The notes under the pieces were generated by a model that was not told where the DNA came from, ran no database searches, and worked only from the letters and a program-made list of their open reading frames with translations. From the IMG/VR virus record IMGVR_UViG_3300034355_000282, positions 1 to 33,608 of that record: 33,608 nucleotides of DNA; one strand, given 5' to 3'. The translations under genes and the position numbers were made by a program. This document shows positions 22,586 through 28,851 of this stretch, one piece after another. This DNA is from a virus. Positions within the stretch are counted from its first letter, which is position 1. Each line of letters opens with the position of its first letter.

Positions 22586-22600
22586 GTTTGATAATCAAAC
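22586..22600. promoter_or_regulatory. Perfect 15-bp palindrome GTTTGATAATCAAAC (candidate operator)
   Basis: Two 7-base arms (GTTTGAT and ATCAAAC) surround one base. It lies about 28 bases upstream of the farther early -7 box and between the late-unit terminator and the early promoter. Its size suits a dimeric HTH regulator such as the 75-residue protein at 22076-22303. Confidence 0.5.
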
Positions 22601-22606
22601 GGAATA

Positions 22607-22638
22607 AAATAAAAAACCCCTAACATTTTTGCTAAGGG
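22607..22638 (-). terminator. Intrinsic terminator of the portal-to-lysis unit
   Basis: The minus strand reads CCCTTAGC (22638-22631), loop AAAAAT, GTTAGGGG (22624-22617). This is an 8-bp stem with two G-T wobbles, followed by TTTTTTATTTT. It lies 26 bases past the stop at 22664 and separates the late unit from the early promoter. Confidence 0.8.
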
Positions 22639-22663
22639 CTAATAAAAATATATGTAGTTTGGG

Positions 22664-23323
22664 CTAATTCGCCATTAAAAGTATCCCCCCCGTTATTCCA
22701 ACAGCTATTCCGCTAATCAGCCAAGCGAGTCGTTTAGGTTTCGGCTGCTTTACAACTACGTTCTGCATATTTACTACCCTTACATTGGGGTTGCTGAATG
22801 ATACGTTAACCACTGGCTTAGACTTTAGTTTTAGGAAACCGTATTTCTCATTAGCTATGGTAGTTGTAACATCGCCCAGGTACGTTGTATGCGGATATAT
22901 AACCACTCCTAAGCTATCTACCCTACCGCAAATGGTATCGTACTTCTCATTAGCGCAAAACTCCCTACCTATCGGCTTGTAAATAGTATCGGTATATTCC
23001 GCAAATATGGTATCAGTATCGTAAACCATTACCGTCTTGGTAACACTCTTAATGTTTCGGTAGCGTTTAGCCTCCTCGCCCAATAGTTTTATGGCAATAT
23101 CCTTGTCGGCAATTAGTTGCTTTTGAGAATACTCTTTGGTGCTGTCATTTTTAATCCGTTCTACAAACCGTTGCTTGGTATCTATCAACTCGCCCTGCAA
23201 GTCGCTTATCTCGCTCCGTGCTGCACGTTCTTTCATTACACCGTAGCAAGTCCCTAAGCCCAAAATAATTATTACCAAGCCCATTATAATTAACAGGCGT
23301 TGCATTAGTCTTATTTTTTTCAT
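22664..23323 (-). CDS. Membrane protein with two terminal helices and coiled coil (spanin-like candidate)
   Basis: A 219-residue protein with an N-terminal membrane helix (about 8-28, RLLIIMGLVIIILGLGTCYG). A charged heptad-rich helix (33-90) follows, then a beta-rich stretch with many aspartates (YDTDTIFAEYTDTIY). A second membrane helix lies at the C-terminus (about 196-216, LAWLISGIAVGITGGILLMA). A weak lipobox-like LGTC is present, but Thr before Cys is atypical. Last gene of the lysis transcript. Anchoring at both ends with a coiled coil between would suit an envelope-disrupting spanin, but similar proteins in Bacteroidota phages are uncharacterised. Confidence 0.5.
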   Translation of the reverse strand: MKKIRLMQRLLIIMGLVIIILGLGTCYGVMKERAARSEISDLQGELIDTKQRFVERIKNDSTKEYSQKQLIADKDIAIKLLGEEAKRYRNIKSVTKTVMVYDTDTIFAEYTDTIYKPIGREFCANEKYDTICGRVDSLGVVIYPHTTYLGDVTTTIANEKYGFLKLKSKPVVNVSFSNPNVRVVNMQNVVVKQPKPKRLAWLISGIAVGITGGILLMAN

Positions 23324-23538
23324 ACTTTATCTGGTCGTTTAACGTCTTGTGGTCTGTTTGCCGGGTATTGCGGTTTCAGTATTTCAGTAGCCGCTTTAAT
23401 TATTCCCGACCTTAGTTCGGGATGCCCGTCAAATATATTAAGAATTACATCAGCCAAGTCATCGGCTGAAAAGTCATCGGTAAAAGCAAGGTTGTAACAA
23501 CCATCTTCTTCGGTGTAGGATATAAAACGGTCTATCAT
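23320..23538 (-). CDS. Hypothetical acidic protein
   Basis: A 72-residue protein (MIDRFISYTEEDGCYNLAFT, then FSADDLADVILNIFDGHPEL), acidic in the first half and proline/lysine-rich at the end (PQYPANRPQDVKRPDKV). It overlaps the genes on both sides by four bases. No motif known. Confidence 0.5.
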   Translation of the reverse strand: MIDRFISYTEEDGCYNLAFTDDFSADDLADVILNIFDGHPELRSGIIKAATEILKPQYPANRPQDVKRPDKV

Positions 23539-24404
23539 AACGGAAATTTTTTACTGTCAATAACGGGTTGCATTTCTTTTTTACCTGTGGTCTTTCTATT
23601 GTTAAAGATAGTTAAAATACGCCCACCAATAGGCTTAACGGGTCTACCTTTTTCAATATGATACCCACCAAAACCATCTTCGTACTCATCTTTATAAGTG
23701 CCTGTTAGCATTAGGTGAATATCTTTTTGCCTTACTACATGCCCTTTTTTAGCGTGAAAATATACACTTTCCCTTACGTCATTCCTTGCGCTGTTTTCGT
23801 GGATATGCCCCATAGTAAATACATCCATCCCCTCAATCATTTCTAATGCCCTGGTTAAGTTAATAGCACCTTTTGTTACTAAGCCACCACCACCCGACCC
23901 GTGATAGTATTTAACGTTTACCTTAACCGTTCCATGCCCTTTGTAGGAATTGATAATTAACCAACCACCATAGCCGCCGGTATAAACATTTACCCCGCAA
24001 GTATGGTTAAGCAAGTCAACAAACCTTTGCAATGGGTCTGTTTCCAAGTTTTTAATAATTGCCGTTTCGTGGTTTCCGTAACCAATAACAGTAAGTAGTT
24101 TGGCATAAGGTTTCCACCAATTAACACAATCTTCAATAACAGCATCAATGTAGTTTACCTTATTGTGTTCGGGGCGGATATCGCCTTTGCTTCTGCGGGG
24201 GTCATACTTTCCCTGCATAAAACAAAAAAAATCCCCATTAATCATAATAGGGATATTCTCTTTAACACAATAATCTAAATGGGCTTTAAGGGTTTCTCTA
24301 TCACAATGGGGGTTATCCCAATGAATATCCGAAAGCATAGCAATTTGCACATCTCCCTTAATGTTAAGTTCGTGTACGTTTCTTGAGTGTTTAGTTACGT
24401 TCAT
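23535..24404 (-). CDS. Calcineurin-like metallophosphoesterase
   Basis: A 289-residue enzyme with the full metallophosphoesterase motif set: D26-x-H28 (LSDIHWD), GD at 57-58 (MINGDFFCF), GNHE at 110-113, H168 (YYHGSGG), and GHIH at 199-202. This predicts a two-metal hydrolase acting on phosphodiesters or phosphomonoesters. Relatives include SbcD/Mre11-type nucleases and cyclic-nucleotide or capped-end hydrolases; the sequence alone does not choose. Its position between the endolysin and the spanin-like gene is odd for a DNA enzyme, so late expression and possible defence against host nucleotide signalling are worth considering. No nuclease capping domain is obvious. Confidence 0.8.
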   Translation of the reverse strand: MNVTKHSRNVHELNIKGDVQIAMLSDIHWDNPHCDRETLKAHLDYCVKENIPIMINGDFFCFMQGKYDPRRSKGDIRPEHNKVNYIDAVIEDCVNWWKPYAKLLTVIGYGNHETAIIKNLETDPLQRFVDLLNHTCGVNVYTGGYGGWLIINSYKGHGTVKVNVKYYHGSGGGGLVTKGAINLTRALEMIEGMDVFTMGHIHENSARNDVRESVYFHAKKGHVVRQKDIHLMLTGTYKDEYEDGFGGYHIEKGRPVKPIGGRILTIFNNRKTTGKKEMQPVIDSKKFPL

Positions 24405-24468
24405 TGTGGTTTGTTAGGTTAGAGTATATGCCTCCTAATACTATTACTATTAAGAGGGCGATTATCAT
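24391..24468 (-). CDS. Tiny membrane protein (25 aa) overlapping the endolysin stop
   Basis: The sequence MIIALLIVIVLGGIYSNLTN, ending HNERN, has one hydrophobic helix (residues 2-15). Its ATG overlaps the endolysin TGA (ATGA) and its end overlaps the metallophosphoesterase start by 14 bases. Such coupling argues that it is translated. A small pinholin-like or regulatory role in lysis is possible but unproven. Confidence 0.35.
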   Translation of the reverse strand: MIIALLIVIVLGGIYSNLTNHNERN

Positions 24469-24923
24469 TTTATACGGGCTTCAATTTGTTTTTCCATTGC
24501 CGCTAACCAACTTGGCGTTTTACTGCCATACAACCAACAAGCGGGATAAGGTTTTGTTAAGTCAATATCAACGTGGATAAAAGACCACCCTAAGCCAATG
24601 CGTTTAAACCCTGCTTTAATCAGGGCTTCAATTAACTTTTTTGCGTGGGCTTCGGAATGAAATTCTATATCAACTGCGCTCCCCGTTGTGTGGGCTGAAT
24701 TAGCTACACCGCCAACCGCCTTGTTAAGTTTTAGGCATCGGTACCCACTTGTAAAAACCATAGGCTCGCCAAAGTAATCACGGGCTATTTGTAGCTGTTG
24801 GGCTAAGTTATCTATGTTATCCAGTACGAATTGTGGCGGATTGAATTGTTCCGTTATGTTTAAACGGGTTGCCGTGTCAGATTTTAGAAACTCGTTAAGG
24901 CTAAAGTTCTTTGTTAACTGCAT
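24465..24923 (-). CDS. Endolysin, peptidase M15 family
   Basis: A 152-residue zinc D,D- or L,D-carboxy/endopeptidase that cuts peptidoglycan peptides at lysis. The M15A core is visible: SGYRCLKLNKAVGG (59-72), the zinc ligands H78 and D85 in SAHTTGSAVDIE, and H117 in FIHVDID. It has no signal peptide, so it needs a holin for export. Length is typical of a single-domain enzyme without a cell-wall-binding domain, as usual for Gram-negative hosts. It lies directly after the holin candidate. Confidence 0.85.
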   Translation of the reverse strand: MQLTKNFSLNEFLKSDTATRLNITEQFNPPQFVLDNIDNLAQQLQIARDYFGEPMVFTSGYRCLKLNKAVGGVANSAHTTGSAVDIEFHSEAHAKKLIEALIKAGFKRIGLGWSFIHVDIDLTKPYPACWLYGSKTPSWLAAMEKQIEARIK

Positions 24924-25113
24924 CTGTTTTAGTGTTTTGCCAAGTGGTTAGAGATAGTAAAGCTGCTACCAATGCTGCCATACTCGCAATAGCGCCATCG
25001 TTCATAGGTTGGTTTTTAAATGTGCAATAGGTAACGTGGAAGCATATACCGGCTGAAAAGAACAAAGCAAGCACCCGCCTAAGCGAATACTTATTGTCGT
25101 TGCCTTGCATCAT
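24901..25113 (-). CDS. Holin candidate (small two-helix membrane protein)
   Basis: A 70-residue protein from the ATG at 25113 (MMQGNDNKYSLRRVLALFFS). Two hydrophobic segments lie at about residues 11-26 and 38-54 (DGAIASMAALVAALLSLTTW). The size, membrane pattern and position just before the M15 endolysin make a class II holin likely. In-frame ATGs at 25146 and 25131 would extend it into the upstream gene. The start at 25113 is preferred as it follows that stop by four bases. The end overlaps the endolysin start by 23 bases. Confidence 0.6.
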   Translation of the reverse strand: MMQGNDNKYSLRRVLALFFSAGICFHVTYCTFKNQPMNDGAIASMAALVAALLSLTTWQNTKTDAVNKEL

Positions 25114-25117
25114 GTGT

Positions 25118-25465
25118 CTAATTGCCCTCATTACCTTTCTCGTCATTAAATATAAATGCGCCCTCGTTCTGTATTATTTTAAAATCAATACCACGTTTAT
25201 ATAAATAATCCTTTAGAGCTTTATTCTCTCTATGTACGGTTAGCAAGTCCAACCTCATCTCATCAATCTCCTTGCTTAACTCATCCACCCGTGCGCTTAG
25301 TTTCTCGGCTGTTTCCCGCCATATCTTGATGGCGTGTTCTACGTTTTCAAGTTCGCTACCTTTAGCATCAGCATTGCTTTTTTTACGAGTAAAAAACCAA
25401 CCAAAGAAACCACCGCCTCCTGCGCCAAAAACTCCAGTTAATATTGTTTCTACCCACCCCTCCAT
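25118..25465 (-). CDS. Membrane-anchored coiled-coil protein of the lysis region
   Basis: A 115-residue protein with a short N-terminal hydrophobic, glycine-rich segment (TGVFGAGGGGFFGWFF, about residues 9-25) and a positive stop-transfer (RKKS). A long coiled coil follows (about 40-90, ENVEHAIKIWRETAEKLSAR). This is the layout of an inner-membrane spanin or a lysis accessory protein. It is coupled to the 44-residue gene upstream (TAATG at 25465) and followed by the holin candidate. No outer-membrane lipoprotein partner is evident nearby. Confidence 0.5.
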   Translation of the reverse strand: MEGWVETILTGVFGAGGGGFFGWFFTRKKSNADAKGSELENVEHAIKIWRETAEKLSARVDELSKEIDEMRLDLLTVHRENKALKDYLYKRGIDFKIIQNEGAFIFNDEKGNEGN

Positions 25466-25599
25466 TATTCCGCTTTTGGTAGTTGCGCTTTGTTTATAGC
25501 CTGTAATAATATTGTAATCTCATTATAGCAACTATTAGCAGGCATTTCGCCCAACTTATTAGCTATTGCAGTTGCTTGTTCTAAAGTAAGTTCTACCAT
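25465..25599 (-). CDS. Small helical protein, 44 aa
   Basis: A complete 44-codon frame, MVELTLEQATAIANKLGEMP continuing NSCYNEITILLQAINKAQLP. It exactly bridges the DUF1353 gene and the coiled-coil gene, with TAATG overlaps at both borders, strong evidence that it is translated. Probably a single helical hairpin. Function unknown. Confidence 0.55.
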   Translation of the reverse strand: MVELTLEQATAIANKLGEMPANSCYNEITILLQAINKAQLPKAE

Positions 25600-25982
25600 T
25601 ATTTCTTGTATTTATTCCAATTTAGTGAGCCAAATATACGCACAATGTAATAAAAAAGCCACTTTGTAAATTTATTTGTGTTACATCTACCCATATCAAT
25701 TAAAAATTGCCTGTCTGCAAACTTGCGAGTGTAGAGGTTATTCTCGTATAAAAAGTCGTGTATAACAGCCGGGTAAGTATAAGTGCCATAAGGCGAGTAT
25801 ATACCCCACAACAAACGTGGAACACTTGCCCCGTTGCTTACCGTGCCTCTTGGTACAAACAGTTGCCTACCATTTATCAGTTGGTGGTCTAAGTGTTCTA
25901 AGGTCTTAAATCTACCCCGTGTTGATTTTGGCAACAACTCCACCTTTGGGTTATCAGTTATCGTAGCGACCATAGGCTTCAT
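25599..25982 (-). CDS. DUF1353 family protein
   Basis: A 127-residue protein of the DUF1353 family often found near phage tail-fibre and lysis genes. The family pattern is clear: a central VPRGTVSNGASVPRLLWGIY segment, then YPAVIHDFLYENN with the conserved H-D-x-L-Y, followed by a helical ADRQFLIDMG stretch. The function of the family is not established. The His-Asp motif suggests a possible hydrolase or metal site. It overlaps the upstream gene by 29 bases; a start at 25973 (MVATITDNPK) would shorten that. Confidence 0.75.
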   Translation of the reverse strand: MKPMVATITDNPKVELLPKSTRGRFKTLEHLDHQLINGRQLFVPRGTVSNGASVPRLLWGIYSPYGTYTYPAVIHDFLYENNLYTRKFADRQFLIDMGRCNTNKFTKWLFYYIVRIFGSLNWNKYKK

Positions 25983-26328
25983 ATTCTAAGGCAATGTTTG
26001 TAGCCATTTCAAGTATTTTAACGGGCTGCGAAAGCATCAGCATAAATAGTTGATACTCCTGAACACAATAAGGGTCGTTCTCATCCTTTGGCATTATAGC
26101 CCCCGTTTGTGCGTTCCTGTAAATCTCACTATCGGGTGTTGCCCTTAGTATAAATTCGGGATTGTTTACAGTTACGTTACTTACCCTTTCTGAATTAATA
26201 AGGTAAAACACATTAAGTACCAATGTAACCTCATCATCGGATATAATTATTCTTTTTATATCAACCTCTCTATCACATTCGGGTAATAGGGGATGCTTTG
26301 CGTTTAAGGGTGCTGTTATTAGTGCCAT
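25954..26328 (-). CDS. Hypothetical protein following the tail fibre gene
   Basis: A 124-residue acidic protein (MALITAPLNAKHPLLPECDR, then DVDIKRIIISDDEVTLVLN-like strands, ending ALEYEAYGRYDN). The TAATG overlap at 26328 couples it to the tail fibre gene. By position it could be a fibre assembly or baseplate protein, but no motif supports that. Confidence 0.5.
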   Translation of the reverse strand: MALITAPLNAKHPLLPECDREVDIKRIIISDDEVTLVLNVFYLINSERVSNVTVNNPEFILRATPDSEIYRNAQTGAIMPKDENDPYCVQEYQLFMLMLSQPVKILEMATNIALEYEAYGRYDN

Positions 26329-27695
26329 TATGCTGTTGTCATTATTTTAAAGTCAGTACCGCCAATATTCATTACTATGTACCCATCATTGGCATATGGC
26401 GCACCTGCTGTTACCTTAGTGGTATTAGGAGCTGTTACAATATGCCTACGGGTTGCATCGCTGTTGGTTAAATGGAACGTATTGTTATACTCCATTGCCC
26501 CTGCCTCTGCGGTTGTCAGTATAGTGCCTGTTGTAAATTTTAAAGGTGCTGTGCTTGCTGTTGCACTACCCGCCCTTATGTGTAAACGGGCTGTGGCTAC
26601 TATTGCCCCTATGCCTACGTTTCTTGTTGTACCGTTTATTGCTATTGCAAACGTATCGCTTGTTATGTCTAAAAAACCTAAGCCACCCGTTCCCAAAATT
26701 GCATTAGAGGTGTTGCCAACCAATATACCCCATTCACGATTAGGGCCAGTATTTAATAATGTTAGCCCTACTGTTGCCGATGTGGTAGATAAACCCCTTA
26801 CGGTTGCTGCCCTAAAATCGTTGTTGTACCTAAATGATAAAACTGTCTGCGGTGTTCCCGAAACTACCTGACCTATCCTTACATCTTGATTAGCTTGGTT
26901 GTTTGTAATAAACATATGGCTATTGGGGCCTTTTAAACTTATGCCAACATTAGCGGCTGTTCCACCTGTATTCTCAATATGTAGCTGTAATTCATTAGAT
27001 GCGTTAAAACCTAAGTTAGAAGGCAAAGATTTTATATTGCCATCACCATAAATTATAAGCCTATTAGCACTATCGGCAGCGTTTCTAATAACTAAATTCT
27101 GAACTGCCGCATTATCTGAACTGTTTACAATTGTTAAGCGTGTACCCCTTGCAGTTGAGCCTCCTATAATGTTATTCAAGGTAAACATATCGCCACCTTG
27201 ATTTACTGTCATAACATCATTAGTACCTAAGTTAGCACCCCACGATAATTTAAAAGGTTTACCCGATACAGAATTATCAATACCAAGTGCAAAGTTTTGG
27301 GCTGTATTTACTGCAAATAATACATGAGGGTCGCCTCCTGATGAAGTGCCACCACTACCCCCTGTTATAACAGTTAAGTGAGCGTGGCTTGCACCGTCGG
27401 TATTGTCTGTATTGTATACCCTTGCTTCTACTGGATTGCCTATGGTAGCCTTTTGAATTAACAAATCAGTTGTTGGGCTGTTAGTACCTATGCCAACTCT
27501 ATCATTTGTGCTATCATACCATAGTGCGTTCTCGCCTGTTATTGCACTTGTGCCACTCCAAAATGCTATTTGACCTGCAACACCGCTTCCAGTAACACCA
27601 CCACCTCCACCACCACCACCTATAACGCCAGTTAATGGGTCATAGGTAATACTACCCGATGCACTTAAACAACTTCTTACCTGATACTTATCCAT
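26328..27695 (-). CDS. Tail fibre / receptor-binding protein candidate
   Basis: A 455-residue, glycine-, asparagine- and threonine-rich protein. It starts MDKYQVRSCLSASGSITYDP and has a run of eight glycines at 26-33. It then has fibre-type repeats such as NDRVGIGTNSPTTDLLIQKA and NVGIGAIVATARLHI, which occur in many trimeric phage fibres and in proteins with intramolecular chaperone stalks. Low charge, few cysteines and many beta segments fit a shaft. There is no signal peptide. It is followed by DUF1353 and lysis genes, as usual for fibre genes. The C-terminal 60 residues may form the receptor-binding tip. Confidence 0.65.
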   Translation of the reverse strand: MDKYQVRSCLSASGSITYDPLTGVIGGGGGGGGVTGSGVAGQIAFWSGTSAITGENALWYDSTNDRVGIGTNSPTTDLLIQKATIGNPVEARVYNTDNTDGASHAHLTVITGGSGGTSSGGDPHVLFAVNTAQNFALGIDNSVSGKPFKLSWGANLGTNDVMTVNQGGDMFTLNNIIGGSTARGTRLTIVNSSDNAAVQNLVIRNAADSANRLIIYGDGNIKSLPSNLGFNASNELQLHIENTGGTAANVGISLKGPNSHMFITNNQANQDVRIGQVVSGTPQTVLSFRYNNDFRAATVRGLSTTSATVGLTLLNTGPNREWGILVGNTSNAILGTGGLGFLDITSDTFAIAINGTTRNVGIGAIVATARLHIRAGSATASTAPLKFTTGTILTTAEAGAMEYNNTFHLTNSDATRRHIVTAPNTTKVTAGAPYANDGYIVMNIGGTDFKIMTTA

Positions 27696-27696
27696 A

Positions 27697-28155
27697 CTAT
27701 AAAGGCACTTGACAGCGATTGTAAGACATTGGTTGCTTTAATCGGATAGTTACATTCCACCCGGCAGTCCAATCTTTAAATCGTTCCGTAAACGGTTCTA
27801 ATGTTGCGGTTTGTTCTAAGTAAAAATTATCCCTGTTTGCAGGGTTGTTAAATAACGCCAGTATATCCAAAGCCACTTCACGCATATCACTTAGCACCTC
27901 ATTCTCTTGTGCGTTCTTATCAGCAGGGTTATCCATATTGTAGTCTATCCTATCACAAATTAATAGGTTAAACGTATGGTAAAGTGTATTGCCGTCAATA
28001 GCTACGTTTCCGTTAACCATATACAATGCAGGGTAGAGCACCTCCTCACTTTCGGCAAACTCCCAGGGGTCTCCAAACTGAAAAGTATTAAGCTGCTTAT
28101 GCGCTGCTACATAACTATCTGTTAGTGCAATTATTTGGTTAAGCGTAAACGCCAT
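27697..28155 (-). CDS. Head-tail joining / tail terminator-like protein (candidate)
   Basis: A 152-residue protein (MAFTLNQIIALTDSYVAAHK, then FNLLICDRIDYNMDNPADKN). It lies between connector-type genes and the tail fibre. The alternating strands and helices (LSDMREVALDILALFNN) and the final beta strand (WTAGWNVTIRLK) resemble tail terminator or minor tail proteins that close the tail tube. Assignment is by position and general pattern. Its start lies 25 bases inside the end of a 43-residue gene. Confidence 0.45.
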   Translation of the reverse strand: MAFTLNQIIALTDSYVAAHKQLNTFQFGDPWEFAESEEVLYPALYMVNGNVAIDGNTLYHTFNLLICDRIDYNMDNPADKNAQENEVLSDMREVALDILALFNNPANRDNFYLEQTATLEPFTERFKDWTAGWNVTIRLKQPMSYNRCQVPL

Positions 28156-28262
28156 AGCTCATCGGTTATTTTAGGTAGTGGTTTGCCGTTCTTTTTGTCC
28201 TGTTCTTTACAAAATGCTGCAAACTTCTCCTTATTTTTTTTGCCTCTATTAGAATTTTCCAT
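28131..28262 (-). CDS. Small basic protein, 43 aa, in the connector region
   Basis: A complete 43-codon frame (MENSNRGKKNKEKFAAFCKE, then KNGKPLPKITDELWRLRLTK), strongly basic. It overlaps the end of the connector gene by 14 bases and the start of the 152-residue gene by 25 bases. It fills what would otherwise be a gap. Small basic proteins here may bind DNA or connector loops; function unknown. Confidence 0.45.
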   Translation of the reverse strand: MENSNRGKKNKEKFAAFCKEQDKKNGKPLPKITDELWRLRLTK

Positions 28263-28851
28263 AGGTAGAATAACAGTCATCACATAGTAAATCATAATTC
28301 CCTTGATACCTTGTTGCTAAGTCTAATGTTAGCCTTGTTGTTGTACCCATTGCAAAGCCTGTAGTAAATACCCTACGTCTTGGGTATACGGTATCAACTC
28401 CACTACCCGGATTGAAATATAACGGGTATAGTGTACTATTCTGTATGAGGTAGTTAACCAACTTTTCCGCATAGCTTTCCGAGCGTTCCTGATACTTACC
28501 GATAATGTTAGCCATATCTCCCATACTTGGCATAACCGATGCTTCGCCTGTTTTGTTAACTATACCTTTGTTAGTATATTTAAAGGATAGTGCTAACGGG
28601 CTTTCCGACATAATGCGCCAAATTAAGGTAGGCTGTATGTAGTCATTAAGTAAGGTTTGGTTTAGTACTGTTACCGTGTTGGCTGTTACTTGGGTTTTTA
28701 ACTCGTTATACAAACCGCTACCTATCAAGTCCTGTATATATAGGTCTTGGATAGAGATTATCTCTGGGCGCAACTGCTTAAAGTCTACGTTATCGGATAT
28801 GATAGTGTAGTCTTTTAATGTTTGCTCATCTATAAAAATTACTAAGCTCAT
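28249..28851 (-). CDS. Head-tail connector-like protein
   Basis: A 200-residue helical protein from MSLVIFIDEQTLKDYTIISD. The pattern IQDLYIQDLIGSGLYNELKT, then SPLALSFKYTNKGIVNKTGE, recalls head completion/connector proteins that bind below the portal in Bacteroidota siphophages. The start at 28851 is preferred because its ATG overlaps the portal TGA (ATGA). The longer in-frame start at 28878 would overlap the portal by 31 bases. It follows the portal directly, the standard place for a connector. Confidence 0.6.
   Translation of the reverse strand: MSLVIFIDEQTLKDYTIISDNVDFKQLRPEIISIQDLYIQDLIGSGLYNELKTQVTANTVTVLNQTLLNDYIQPTLIWRIMSESPLALSFKYTNKGIVNKTGEASVMPSMGDMANIIGKYQERSESYAEKLVNYLIQNSTLYPLYFNPGSGVDTVYPRRRVFTTGFAMGTTTRLTLDLATRYQGNYDLLCDDCYSTYGKF

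Noticed and set aside
26377-26871. 164-codon plus-strand frame opposite the tail fibre gene
   Set aside because: Low-complexity valine/alanine/proline translation and full overlap with the well-supported fibre gene; an antisense artefact of GGT/GTT-rich repeats.
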